A DNA stretch of 64,000 bases. It comes from CAZXFH01 sp964640055. Its GTDB lineage: Bacteria; Fidelibacterota; UBA2242; JAFGTP01. The position numbers and the translations under genes were made by a program. This document shows, one piece after another, positions 26,007 to 35,203 of the stretch; position 1 is the first letter of the stretch; each line of letters opens with the position of its first letter. Location of the stretch: the NCBI GenBank assembly GCA_964640055.1, contig CAZXFH010000012.1, positions 13,045 to 77,044 of the forward strand. Reading direction: 5' to 3'. The notes below the pieces were generated by a model. That model did no database searches. It had not been told where the DNA came from and saw nothing but the letters and a program-made list of their open reading frames with translations.

Positions 26007-28889
26007 ATGCAAAAGATTAAACAGAACAAGGTTAATGTCATCTTAGCGGCCCTGGCCTTTTTGATCAGTTTTGTTGTCTACATGGATACGATTGCACCCA
26101 CTGTTTCCTTTTGGGATTGCGGTGAATTCATTGCCACTTCCTATACCTTAGGGGTCCCCCATCCACCAGGCAGCCCGCTCTACCTGCTTATCGGACGCTT
26201 ATTTACCATGCTGCCCTTCAGCAGTGATATTGCCTACCAGGTGAATATTATTTCCGCGCTAACCAGTGCCTTGGCGGTTATGTTTCTTTATCTGATTGTT
26301 GTTAAATTGCTAAGTCGTTGGGGAGCACCCAAGACCCAGCTGGCCAAAATATCGCTCTACGGCGGGGCGTTTATTGGCGCCATGACCTTTGCCTTTACCG
26401 ACAGCCACTGGTTCAATTCAGTGGAAGCGGAGGTCTATTCTTTTTCCACTTTTCTGACGGCCATTGTGGTCTGGTTGATCCTGCTCTGGGAAGAGAAAGA
26501 CGGCCAGCCAGGCCATGAGCGCTATCTGTTATTGATTGCCTATATCATGGGACTGGCGATCGGCATCCACCTGCTGAATTTGCTGGCCATCTTTTTTATC
26601 GCCCTGATCATATATTTCAAACGGTATTCGATCTCTTCCAATTGGTGGCTGATTGGGGATTTGATTATTGGTTTGGCCATCAGCGGGATCATATTTTTAT
26701 TCTTTTTACAGTTGGATATCCCCTTTTTGATCCAGGCTTTGCTGACCCTGGCCGTCTTTATGACCATTTATATACCCCTTTATCGGAAATCTAAGAAGCC
26801 GCGCTATCATGAGCATGCTAAGAATGTGACGATGGCCTTTTTGGCTTCGGCGGGTTTTCTGTTGATTAACGGTGGCGTAATCCGCGGATTGCCTAAAATC
26901 GCCCATGAAATTGGGTTATGGGCCCTGCCGGCGGTTGTTATTATTATTCTGGGCGTGACGGCCTGGGCGATTACCCACAAACGGAATATTTTGGCCCTGG
27001 TAATGATGTCCCTGGTATTGATTATGGTAGGCTATTCCACCTATACCACTATTTTCATTCGTAGTAATCAGGATCCGGTCATTGATGAGAACAACCCGGA
27101 AACCACAGAGCGGGCTATCTCCTATCTGGAGCGTGAACAGTATGGCCGGCGATCTTTTACGGATATCTTTGACCGCCGGGTCTGGAAACCCGAAGCCGCT
27201 CATAAATGGAAAGATAAAAGTACCTGGAATTACTTCTGGAACTACCAGATCAAGAAAATGTACATCCGCTATTTCAACTGGCAGTTTGTGGGCCGCCAGG
27301 GGGCTAATGTAGATCCTTTTGCCTTTCTGTTGCCTTTTCCATTTTTAATTGGAGTCTACGGCTTAATGACACATTTTAAAAAGGATCAAAATAAAGCCCT
27401 GGCCGTACTGGCCCTTTTTCTGTTCACCGGCCTAATGATTGTGCTCTATCTGAACCAGGATGATCCGCAGCCGCGGGAACGGGATTATTCCTATGTGGGC
27501 TCATTTTTCACCTTTTCGATCTGGATCGGGATCGGGGCGGCCGCCCTGATCGGACAATTTTTGGAATTTAAAAAGAAAAGGCTGCGCAAACCGCTGGTAT
27601 ATGTGGTGACAGCGGTATTGGTCCTGGTACTGCCGCTCAATGTGATGCTGGCCAACTACGAATCCCACGATCGCAGCGGGAATTATGTGGCATCGGACTA
27701 CTCCTATAACATCCTGCAGACCTGTGAACAAGACGGCATTATTTTCACCAATGGCGACAATGACACCTTTCCGCTTTGGTATCTACAGGAAGTGGAAGGG
27801 GTCCGTAAGGATGTAAGGGTGGTTAACCTGAGTCTGTTGAATACCCCTTGGTATATCAAACAGTTGAAAAATAACGAGCCCAAGCTCGATCTGGGTAGTT
27901 TGACCGACAGTAAAATAGAAAATTTATCGGTAATTCCCTGGGAGAAGCAGGAGGTAAAGATATCCCCCCCTCCTTATGGTGATTTGCCACCCCTTAAATG
28001 GACCCTGGAACCGACCATTATGGGCCGGGGACTACGGGTGCAGGATATCATGATCTGGCAAATTATCGAATCCAACCGCTGGCAACGACCGATCTATTTT
28101 GCGGTCACTGTTTCGCCGGACAACAAACTGGGACTGGATCCCTATCTGCAAATGGAGGGACTGGCCTTCCGGGTATTTCCGAAAAGGGTGCCCCGGGTCA
28201 ATGCCGAGGCCTTGCGGCATAATTTGTTGGAAGTGTACCGTTATCGCAACCTGGACAATCCCGATGTTTATTTTAATGAAAATGTCAAAAAGCTGGTCAG
28301 CAACTACCGTTCCGGATTTTTCCAGCTGGCGATCCAACAATTGCGCAGTGGTGATAAAAAGGCGGCTCTGACCACCCTGGACTCTATGCAAACCAAATTA
28401 CCGGAAGAGGTATTGCCTATTCGCAATAAAGATCTTTACCTACAACTGGGCCTGCTCTATCATGAAGTGGGCGGTGATTCGATGCTCCGCGAACTGGAAA
28501 TGGAAGAAGAGGTCGGAGAGGAGTATCGTGAATTGATCAAACAGAGACCTCAGGGTCTGGCGGAAAGACTGGATGAATTACTCAGGCGACCCCGGGTAAG
28601 CGTACAGGATAAGCTGCGCTATGCGCAAATTTATATGGAAGTTCTCAAAGATTACAATACCGCCCTGGATATTCTGAATCAGCTGAACAATCAGTATCCC
28701 AACAATCCGCGGGTCCTGGGAATGCTGATCCAGACCTATGAACAGATGGGCAATTATGCCCGGGCTGTGGAATTACTGGATCAGTGGCTGGAAAATAATC
28801 CCCAGGATAACCAAGCGCAGAGAATGCGGGATCAATATCAGTCCATGTTAAGACAACGCGGCGATACCAGCGCGGATACAACCGGATAA
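26007..28889 (+). CDS. DUF2723 (GT117/TMEM260-like) multi-pass membrane protein with C-terminal TPR region
   Basis: A 960-residue protein. The first ~570 residues contain about 12 transmembrane helices and open with the DUF2723 hallmark: YMDTIAPTVSFWDCGEFIAT then GVPHPPGSPLYLLIGRLF, a periplasmic loop with an Asp/Glu pair as in GT-C glycosyltransferases. Residues ~600-740 form a soluble domain (TNGDNDTFPLWYLQEVEGV), and the last ~170 residues are TPR-like helical repeats. DUF2723 proteins are near-universal in FCB bacteria; the family is now placed with GT-C protein O-glycosyltransferases (GT117; human relative TMEM260). The following GT2 gene, 34 bases downstream, supports a glycosylation role. 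The T9SS cargo in this window would be natural substrates, but this is inference. AAAGGG precedes the ATG. Confidence 0.88.
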   Translation: MQKIKQNKVNVILAALAFLISFVVYMDTIAPTVSFWDCGEFIATSYTLGVPHPPGSPLYLLIGRLFTMLPFSSDIAYQVNIISALTSALAVMFLYLIVVKLLSRWGAPKTQLAKISLYGGAFIGAMTFAFTDSHWFNSVEAEVYSFSTFLTAIVVWLILLWEEKDGQPGHERYLLLIAYIMGLAIGIHLLNLLAIFFIALIIYFKRYSISSNWWLIGDLIIGLAISGIIFLFFLQLDIPFLIQALLTLAVFMTIYIPLYRKSKKPRYHEHAKNVTMAFLASAGFLLINGGVIRGLPKIAHEIGLWALPAVVIIILGVTAWAITHKRNILALVMMSLVLIMVGYSTYTTIFIRSNQDPVIDENNPETTERAISYLEREQYGRRSFTDIFDRRVWKPEAAHKWKDKSTWNYFWNYQIKKMYIRYFNWQFVGRQGANVDPFAFLLPFPFLIGVYGLMTHFKKDQNKALAVLALFLFTGLMIVLYLNQDDPQPRERDYSYVGSFFTFSIWIGIGAAALIGQFLEFKKKRLRKPLVYVVTAVLVLVLPLNVMLANYESHDRSGNYVASDYSYNILQTCEQDGIIFTNGDNDTFPLWYLQEVEGVRKDVRVVNLSLLNTPWYIKQLKNNEPKLDLGSLTDSKIENLSVIPWEKQEVKISPPPYGDLPPLKWTLEPTIMGRGLRVQDIMIWQIIESNRWQRPIYFAVTVSPDNKLGLDPYLQMEGLAFRVFPKRVPRVNAEALRHNLLEVYRYRNLDNPDVYFNENVKKLVSNYRSGFFQLAIQQLRSGDKKAALTTLDSMQTKLPEEVLPIRNKDLYLQLGLLYHEVGGDSMLRELEMEEEVGEEYRELIKQRPQGLAERLDELLRRPRVSVQDKLRYAQIYMEVLKDYNTALDILNQLNNQYPNNPRVLGMLIQTYEQMGNYARAVELLDQWLENNPQDNQAQRMRDQYQSMLRQRGDTSADTTG

Positions 28890-28923
28890 ATTGTCTGATT
28901 ATCCTAAATTCAAATAAAGCTTA

Positions 28924-29967
28924 ATGACGGGTAGCCAACCGAAATCCATTGTATCGGTCATCATTCCCCACTATAATGGTGAACAAATCCTGGTGGATTG
29001 CCTGCGCTCACTCTATCGATCCACGGCCGTTGCTCTTGAAGTCCTGCTGGTGGATAATGCCTCTACCGACAATAGTGTTGCCATCGTTAAAGAGCAGTTT
29101 CCTGGGGTGCGAATCATCTCGCTGCAAGAAAATCACGGCTTTGCCGGCGGCTGTAATGTGGGCATCCGGGCGGCTTCTGCCGATTATGTGCTTATCTTAA
29201 ATAATGATACTATTCATGCAGAACAATGGTTAGAAAAGCTACTGGATCGGATCAAAAGCGCCCCAGATATCGCTGTGGTGCAACCTAAATTGCTCTCCTA
29301 CCAGAAGCAAGGTTTCTTCGATTATTCCGGGGCGGCTGGTGGTGAAATGGATGTTTTCGGGTTTCCTTTTGCCCGCGGACGCATTTTTGAGTTCATTGAA
29401 CGGGATCAACACCAGTATGATGAACACCCACCCGCCATATTCTGGGCTTCGGGCACTGCTTTTCTGGCCCGTAAAAAACGCCTGATGCAGGCCGGGCTTT
29501 TTGATGAACATTTCTTCGCCCATATGGAGGAGATTGATCTGCAATGGCGCCTGCATTTGCTGGGCTACCAGATCCAGGTGGTACCGGAAGCAGTGGTCTG
29601 GCACCGGTCCGGATATACTCTGGGAGCCGAGGCACCCTTTAAAAAATACCTCAATCACCGTAATAGTTTGTTAATGTTTCTGAGCAATTACCGCTTGCTA
29701 ACGACTTGCTACCTACTTTTTATCCGGCTGGCCTTGGATTATATGGCCCTCTTTTTCTCGCTTTTACGCCGGGACGGGGGGCGGGCCGGCGCGATTCTCA
29801 AGGCTCACGGCTATATTCTCACCCATCCCCTGTTCATCATTAAAAAACGCCTGAAAGTCAAGAAATTGCGGGTTATAAGAGATCGGGAGCTGATGCAAAA
29901 ACTCTATAAGGGGGCAATTCCCATAAGCGCCTTCTTACTGGGTAAAAAGTCCTACAGTGACCTCTGA
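28924..29967 (+). CDS. Family 2 glycosyltransferase (rhamnosyltransferase-like)
   Basis: A 347-residue GT-A enzyme. The N-terminal ~220 residues carry the GT2 fold: VSVIIPHYNG (~9-18), the nucleotide-binding LLVDNASTDNS, GFAGGCNVGI, the DxD-equivalent LILNNDT and the acceptor-side motif MEEIDLQWRLHLLGY followed by WHRSGYT. The C-terminal ~120 residues contain two hydrophobic segments (LLTTCYLLFIRLALDYMALF) and a basic tail (KKRLKVKKL), so it is membrane-associated, as for WbbL-like enzymes acting on lipid-linked sugars at the inner face. The donor sugar cannot be deduced. It lies between the DUF2723 protein and a YhcC-type radical SAM gene, whose ATG overlaps its stop (TGATG). Confidence 0.9.
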   Translation: MTGSQPKSIVSVIIPHYNGEQILVDCLRSLYRSTAVALEVLLVDNASTDNSVAIVKEQFPGVRIISLQENHGFAGGCNVGIRAASADYVLILNNDTIHAEQWLEKLLDRIKSAPDIAVVQPKLLSYQKQGFFDYSGAAGGEMDVFGFPFARGRIFEFIERDQHQYDEHPPAIFWASGTAFLARKKRLMQAGLFDEHFFAHMEEIDLQWRLHLLGYQIQVVPEAVVWHRSGYTLGAEAPFKKYLNHRNSLLMFLSNYRLLTTCYLLFIRLALDYMALFFSLLRRDGGRAGAILKAHGYILTHPLFIIKKRLKVKKLRVIRDRELMQKLYKGAIPISAFLLGKKSYSDL

Positions 29968-30893
29968 TGCAATTTCCTTTCGAGGACAGATATCATCGCT
30001 ACAATCGCTATTTAAAAGATACCTTTGGTGAAAAGGTCTATCGGATCTCACTGGATGCCGGTTTTACCTGCCCTACCCGCGACGGCACCCTGGGCACGGA
30101 CGGTTGTCTTTACTGCAATAATGCCAGCTTTGCGCCCCAAAAAAGAGACACACCACCTCCTTCAATTGAAACCCAATTACAGCTGGCAATGCCGCATCTG
30201 CGGGAGAAGCGCAAGGTAAAAAAGGTTTTGGCCTATTTTCAGGCTTACACCAATACCTATGCCGGAGTGGAACACTTGCGGGAACTTTATAATAAGGCCC
30301 TGCAATTCCCTGGGGTGGTGGGAATCTGTATCGGTACGCGCCCTGATTGTGTCGGTCAGACAGTGCTGAACTTGCTGCAAGAGCTCAACCGGGACCATTA
30401 TGTTTCCGTTGAACTGGGCATTGAATCGGTTTACGATAAAACCCTGCAATGGGTAAACCGGGGGCATGATTTTCAACAAACCCGCAGGGCTATTCAGCAG
30501 TGTCATCAGGTCGGACTGCATGTCAGTGGCCATTATATTCTGGGATTCCCCACGGAAAGCCGGTCGGAAATGATCGCGGCCCCACACCTATTAAACGCTT
30601 TACCCCTGGATGCTATCAAAATACATCATCTGCATATTGTCAAAAACACCCCCCTGGCCAGCCTATATCACCAATCGCCCTTTGACCTCTTTAGTACCCG
30701 GGAGTGGATCACGCTGGTTTGTGATTTTTTAGAGCGATTGCGGGGCGATATTGTCATCCAGCGCTTGGTCGGTGACGCCCGGGGCGATACCCTGATCGCG
30801 CCCCGTTGGAAACTGTCTAAAATGCAAATTATTAATGCGATTATCGCAGAATTGGCACAGCGCCATAGTTATCAGGGTAAACTGGCGACTTAA
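29967..30893 (+). CDS. TIGR01212/YhcC-family radical SAM protein
   Basis: A 308-residue radical SAM enzyme of the YhcC/TIGR01212 group. The iron-sulfur cluster cysteines are C35, C47 and C50 in FTCPTRDGTLGTDGCLYCNN, the group's unusual Cx11Cx2C spacing. Further family motifs are AYFQAYTNTYA, GICIGTRPDC, SVELGIESVYD, HILGFPTES-like HYILGFPTES and IKIHHLHIV. The reaction is not settled; members have been linked to tRNA modification in some bacteria, and I would not assign a substrate. Its ATG shares one base with the stop of the glycosyltransferase gene, so the two are translationally coupled. Confidence 0.9.
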   Translation: MQFPFEDRYHRYNRYLKDTFGEKVYRISLDAGFTCPTRDGTLGTDGCLYCNNASFAPQKRDTPPPSIETQLQLAMPHLREKRKVKKVLAYFQAYTNTYAGVEHLRELYNKALQFPGVVGICIGTRPDCVGQTVLNLLQELNRDHYVSVELGIESVYDKTLQWVNRGHDFQQTRRAIQQCHQVGLHVSGHYILGFPTESRSEMIAAPHLLNALPLDAIKIHHLHIVKNTPLASLYHQSPFDLFSTREWITLVCDFLERLRGDIVIQRLVGDARGDTLIAPRWKLSKMQIINAIIAELAQRHSYQGKLAT

Positions 30894-30920
30894 TCATAAC
30901 TTTTAAGGAAAGGGAAGCGC

Positions 30921-31772
30921 GTGTTCCACACAGCTGATTATGCGGTTCATCTGCTGCAGCTGGGCACGTTTGCCATGGATGGCGGTGCGGTTTTTGGAGT
31001 GATCCCCAAAGCTTTATGGCAGCAACAGATAAAGCCGGATGACCACAACCGGGTTCCCATGGCTCTGCGGTCCTTGCTGATTGTGGGCGGTCAGCGCCGG
31101 ATTTTAGTGGATACCGGGATCGGTGACTGTCTGAATGCAAAAATGAAACGGCTTTATCGGGTTAACTCCTCCGCGGATCAGTTGGGAAATGTTCTGCAGC
31201 AGCTGGGGTGCAACCCGGCAGAGATCACTGATGTGATCATCACTCATCTGCATTTTGATCATGTCGGCGGGGCTGTTCAGCGGGGAACGGCTCAACGGCA
31301 GCCCTTATTTCCACAGGCGACCTACTATGTGCAGCGCCGTAATTATGAATGGGCCCTGTCACCCTCGGTATTGGATCGCACCAGTTATATGCGGGATAAT
31401 TTTATCCCCCTGGAAAAAAGCGGACAACTGCAGCTGATAGACGGTGAAAAAGAGCTCTTTCCGGGAATAGAACTATTTGTCAGTCACGGCCACACCCCCG
31501 GTCAGCAAATGGTGTTGATCCGGGACCGGGACAAACCGCTCTTTTTTTGCGCTGATTTGTGCCCGTCAGCACTGCATATACCCACCACCTGGATCAGTGC
31601 ATTTGATCTTTATCCACTGACCCTGATAAAGGAAAAAGAGCATATTTTCGTTCAGGCTGTCAGGCATAACTGGCAGCTGATATTTCCCCACGATACAGAG
31701 ATAAAAGCGGCTACGCTTAAACAAGGGCCACGGTATTTTAAAATTAAAACCAGTATATCGCTAGAAAATTAA
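30921..31772 (+). CDS. Metallo-beta-lactamase-fold hydrolase
   Basis: A 283-residue MBL-fold protein with the zinc motif THLHFDHVGG (residues 108-117, HxHxDH), the preceding DTGIGDC, and later metal ligands in SHGHTPGQQM and FCADLCPSA plus FPHDTE near the C-terminus. The overall layout (N-terminal GGAVFGVIPK, then RSLLI and ILVDTG) is that of the lactonase-like or 'quorum-quenching' subgroup, which also contains many esterases of unknown substrate, so no specific activity is assigned. The start is GTG with AAGGAAAGGGA upstream. Its stop overlaps the stop of the convergent msbA-like gene in a shared TTAA. Confidence 0.88.
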   Translation: MFHTADYAVHLLQLGTFAMDGGAVFGVIPKALWQQQIKPDDHNRVPMALRSLLIVGGQRRILVDTGIGDCLNAKMKRLYRVNSSADQLGNVLQQLGCNPAEITDVIITHLHFDHVGGAVQRGTAQRQPLFPQATYYVQRRNYEWALSPSVLDRTSYMRDNFIPLEKSGQLQLIDGEKELFPGIELFVSHGHTPGQQMVLIRDRDKPLFFCADLCPSALHIPTTWISAFDLYPLTLIKEKEHIFVQAVRHNWQLIFPHDTEIKAATLKQGPRYFKIKTSISLEN

Positions 31773-33646
31773 CGCTCCTGAGCGGTTGTATCTCCGGCTT
31801 CCTCTTCGGATATCAATTGTTGGGTGTCATAAAGGTATTTGTATTTACCGCCTTTTTCCAGCAGTTCGGTATGGGTGCCGGTTTCCTCAATTTTTCCGTT
31901 ATCTAATAGTACGATCTTATCAGCGTTCTGGATGGTGGAGAGCCGGTGGGCGATCACAATGGCAGTGCGATCCTGCATCAGCAGTTCAATGGCTTTTTGT
32001 ACTTTCTGTTCCGATTCCGAATCCAGTGAGGAGGTGGCTTCGTCTAAAATAAGGATCGGTGGATTTTTCAGCAGGGCGCGGGCAATGGCCACCCGCTGAC
32101 GCTGCCCGCCGGAGAGACGTGCACCCTTGTCACCGATCTCGGTTTCAAATCCGGCTGACATCTCGTCGATAAATTCCAGGGCATTGGCAGCCTTGGCCAC
32201 CTGACGCACTTTTTGTATATCCACTTCATCTGACCCATAAGCGATATTGTTGAGAATAGTATCGTTGAACAAAATGGTTTCCTGAGTTACAATACCCATC
32301 AGGGAGCGCAGGGATTTCAAGGTGTAGGAGCGGATATCAGTGCCGTCGATTTTAATGCGGCCATGGGTGGGATCATAGAAACGAGGCAGCAGATCGGCCA
32401 GAGTTGATTTACCGGCCCCTGAAGGACCTACGATGGCCACAACTTCGCCCTTCCTGATTTCCAGATTTATGTTGGAAAGGACATTGTCGTCAGAACTTTC
32501 ATATTGAAAATAAACGTTCTTATAGGTAATACAGTCATTAAAATCGGTAATCGGCCGGGCACCGGGCTGATCGACCACATCGCTTTTTTCGTCCATAATG
32601 GAAAAAACCCGTGAACCCGAGGCGATCCCGGTCTGAATATTTACATTCACCTTGTTCAGTTTTTTAATTGGATCCAGCAGGGCAAAGATCAGAAAGACAT
32701 AGCGAATGAAATCTTCTGATTCCAAACCGGTGCCGGACAGCGCATGCCGTCCACCGATATAGAGTAAAACAACGCCGATGAGCACGGCAAAAATCTCATT
32801 TAAGGGGGTGGACAATTCATTCAACCGTTTACGCCGGAACAGCAACCGGTAATACTTTTTGGTCTCTTCAATGAAGCGCCGGATCTCAAATTTTTCCATG
32901 GCAAAGGCCTTGACAATCCGGATTCCACTGATAGTTTCATTCATAATGGACATGATACCCGCCATTTTACGCGAAGTGCGGATCGATTTGCGACGGATAC
33001 TTTGCCCGATCACCCGGATAAGATAACCGGACAGGGGCAGGATCACGATCGCCATGAGGGTTAATTGCCATGAAATAATGAACAACAGTACTACAAAAGC
33101 AATGATATTGATCGGTTCTACCAGCAATTTATTGAAGGAAATCGAATAGGTGTTGCGCATATTGCTGATGTCATAGATCATGATTGAGGAGATCTCCCCG
33201 CTGCGTTTGCGGTGGTAAAAAGAGAGTGACAGATGGTGAAGATGTTGGTATAGTTTATTGCGTAAATCGGTGATGGCGTGCAATTGGACATAGGCGAAGG
33301 AAATCCCTTTCAGATAGAGAAAAATATTTTTAAGGAGAAAAGCCAAAAAGATGGCAATGCACAATTTTTTTAAGGTGTCGAACTTATTGTCCGAGCGGAT
33401 CAGATTGCGGGTCCAGTGTTTCATTTTGGTGTTCAGATTGAGCTGAGCACTCTCCTTTTCAGGGGTGAGTTCCTGGGGGAAGAGTTGTTGGGTGTTTTCC
33501 TCGGGGAAGATCACTTTGACAAAGGAGGCGGTGAGCCAGATTGAACCACTGTTCAGCGCCACATAGATCAGGGAAGTCAGAATAGCCAGGATCAGCATCT
33601 TCCAGTAAGGGGTGGCCAGCTTTAACATGCGCATAAAAATTTTCAT
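31769..33646 (-). CDS. ABC exporter half-transporter, MsbA-like
   Basis: A 625-residue fused permease-ATPase. Residues ~15-330 hold six transmembrane helices of the type I exporter fold; an extra ~50-residue insert lies between helices 1 and 2 (EENTQQLFPQELTPEKESAQ region). The nucleotide-binding domain has Walker A GPSGAGKS, signature LSGGQRQRVAIARAL, Walker B ILILDEATSS and the H-loop VIAHRLST. Such homodimers flip lipid A-core (MsbA) or other lipids. The gene follows Sua5 (ATGA overlap) and an LpxL-like acyltransferase on the same strand, supporting a lipid A/LPS export role, though a multidrug exporter cannot be excluded. Confidence 0.88.
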   Translation of the reverse strand: MKIFMRMLKLATPYWKMLILAILTSLIYVALNSGSIWLTASFVKVIFPEENTQQLFPQELTPEKESAQLNLNTKMKHWTRNLIRSDNKFDTLKKLCIAIFLAFLLKNIFLYLKGISFAYVQLHAITDLRNKLYQHLHHLSLSFYHRKRSGEISSIMIYDISNMRNTYSISFNKLLVEPINIIAFVVLLFIISWQLTLMAIVILPLSGYLIRVIGQSIRRKSIRTSRKMAGIMSIMNETISGIRIVKAFAMEKFEIRRFIEETKKYYRLLFRRKRLNELSTPLNEIFAVLIGVVLLYIGGRHALSGTGLESEDFIRYVFLIFALLDPIKKLNKVNVNIQTGIASGSRVFSIMDEKSDVVDQPGARPITDFNDCITYKNVYFQYESSDDNVLSNINLEIRKGEVVAIVGPSGAGKSTLADLLPRFYDPTHGRIKIDGTDIRSYTLKSLRSLMGIVTQETILFNDTILNNIAYGSDEVDIQKVRQVAKAANALEFIDEMSAGFETEIGDKGARLSGGQRQRVAIARALLKNPPILILDEATSSLDSESEQKVQKAIELLMQDRTAIVIAHRLSTIQNADKIVLLDNGKIEETGTHTELLEKGGKYKYLYDTQQLISEEEAGDTTAQER

Positions 33647-34278
33647 AAATGACCGATCCTCTGATTGAGGGCTGTTGCTCCGACAGCTCCCTCTCGTAAG
33701 ATTTGGTAGGTTTCCTCTAATACTTTTATGACTGTGGAAGGTGGCTGCGATGATTCTACGGGTCCGGCGTCCAGGATCAGGGCCAGCTGCTCATCAAAAT
33801 AGGCTTTGATTTCAGCAACGGAGCGCGCCGGTTCATGACCAGCGGGGTTCACGCTGGTGCTGGATAGCGGCCCCTTAAAACAAGCTAAAATACTATTCAT
33901 TACGGGATGCTGAATGACACGGATACCAATATAACCTTCTTTTGTAAATAAACAGGGAAACTGTTTATTATTCAGCGGCAAGATCAGGGTTAGCGGACCG
34001 GGCAGCAAGCGCTTTACCACTGCTTTTTGATAGGTGTTCAGGTGCTCGAATTCAGTCAGGACCTGCTGCCGGCTGGGATAGAGCACACTAATCGGTTTGT
34101 GACTTTCCCGCCCTTTTAAACTTAACAATTTATCTCCGGCATGGGAATTAAATATATCTATCCCCAGTCCGTAAATGGTATCTGTGGGATAGGCGATCAC
34201 ATTGCCGGACCGCAGTGTCTGTACGACCTGATTGATCTGAGTTTCGGTCAGCTTAGCAGTGGATATTACTTCAGCCAT
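33643..34278 (-). CDS. L-threonylcarbamoyladenylate synthase (Sua5/YciO/YrdC family)
   Basis: About 211 residues. The YrdC-like domain makes threonylcarbamoyl-AMP from Thr, bicarbonate and ATP for the t6A37 modification of ANN-decoding tRNAs. Hallmarks: GNVIAYPTDTIYGLG, the Lys/Arg-containing KGRESHKPISVL, PGPLTLILP and the C-terminal RxP-like segment GIRVIQHP plus STSVNPAG. ATG 34278 (protein MAEVISTAKL) is preferred: it overlaps the stop of the acyltransferase gene (34271), whereas the longer reading from 34368 adds 30 residues that merely shadow that gene. The last codons overlap the msbA-like start (ATGA). Confidence 0.9.
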   Translation of the reverse strand: MAEVISTAKLTETQINQVVQTLRSGNVIAYPTDTIYGLGIDIFNSHAGDKLLSLKGRESHKPISVLYPSRQQVLTEFEHLNTYQKAVVKRLLPGPLTLILPLNNKQFPCLFTKEGYIGIRVIQHPVMNSILACFKGPLSSTSVNPAGHEPARSVAEIKAYFDEQLALILDAGPVESSQPPSTVIKVLEETYQILREGAVGATALNQRIGHL

Positions 34279-35197
34279 GGGCTGTCTGGGATGTCTTTCT
34301 AGGTTTGGTCTTCCACCGCCGGTGAAACCAGTAATATTGGGAGGGATATTGACGGATGATTTTTTCAAAATAACGGGTATAATACTGGGTAAAGGCTTTG
34401 ACCGGATCCGCGGCTGTTTTTAATATAGTTTGGGGGTTGATCTCTTGCAGATGTACCACATATTTTTCCGCTTCGTTCAGGATGCAGCTGGCCAAGAGCA
34501 CCGGACATTTTTGCTTTAAGGCAAACAAAGCCGGACCACGATAGCTGGAAGACCACTGATTAAAAAAGCGTACAAAGATTCCGCTGCGACGCGCATCCTG
34601 ATCCGCGATCATGATCAACAGATTGTTCCGCCTTAAAAAACGTAACAAGGTTAAAGGCGCGGTCTGTTTTTTGAAGACGATGCCGCCGTAATAGGAGCGT
34701 GCAAAATTGATCAGGCGGTCCACCTGGCGGTTTGTTTGGCGTTTGATAATGGCGGCCACTTTTTGATTCACCTGGCGCACAAACCATTCACTGCCGGCCT
34801 CCCAATTGCCCAGGTGAAAGAGAATGGCGAGGGCACCCCGCCCTTTGCGCAGTACCTGCTCTACCAGTTCGGGATTATCGCAGACCACATACTGGTTGAA
34901 ACGCTGTGGCGGATCCAGATAAACCGGGAAAAGATCCAGGTAAACCTTGGCGAAATGGATATAGGTTGCACGTATTGTCTTTTTACGCCATTGAGCAGAC
35001 TTTTCCGGAAAAGCCTTCCGCAGGTTTTTGCTAATAACTTTTTTACGGAAAGGGATAAGATAATAAAAAACAAGTCCCAGCCAGCGGGCCAGAACATGGC
35101 GGGTATGCAGCTGCGTGCCGCAGCAGAGCTTTTGCACCAGCAAAATAGCTGCGTACTCGACAAAATGACGCAATTGGGTTGATTTTCGGGCAGACAT
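34271..35197 (-). CDS. Lipid A biosynthesis acyltransferase-like protein (LpxL/HtrB family)
   Basis: A 308-residue inner-membrane acyltransferase. The HxxxxE catalytic motif is HLGNWE (H128, E133); other family features are the N-terminal hydrophobic helix, the basic RKKVISKNLRKAFPEK segment, IADQDARRSGIFVRFFN and the C-terminal QYYWFHRRWKT. LpxL-type enzymes transfer a secondary acyl chain to the lipid A precursor; related enzymes acylate other lipids. Position next to an MsbA-like exporter supports lipid A or glycolipid synthesis. It lies six bases after the stop of the small secreted gene 35204-35641 and overlaps the Sua5 start. Confidence 0.88.
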   Translation of the reverse strand: MSARKSTQLRHFVEYAAILLVQKLCCGTQLHTRHVLARWLGLVFYYLIPFRKKVISKNLRKAFPEKSAQWRKKTIRATYIHFAKVYLDLFPVYLDPPQRFNQYVVCDNPELVEQVLRKGRGALAILFHLGNWEAGSEWFVRQVNQKVAAIIKRQTNRQVDRLINFARSYYGGIVFKKQTAPLTLLRFLRRNNLLIMIADQDARRSGIFVRFFNQWSSSYRGPALFALKQKCPVLLASCILNEAEKYVVHLQEINPQTILKTAADPVKAFTQYYTRYFEKIIRQYPSQYYWFHRRWKTKPRKTSQTAHG

Positions 35198-35203
35198 GCC
35201 AAT

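Noticed and set aside
30921..31772. Specific AHL-lactonase (quorum-quenching) assignment for the MBL protein
   Set aside because: The fold and zinc motif are clear, but the subgroup contains many activities and no substrate-specific feature is visible.
33643..34368. Longer N-terminus for the Sua5 protein (start 34368)
   Set aside because: The extra 30 residues overlap the acyltransferase gene in another frame and do not resemble the family; ATG 34278 fits.
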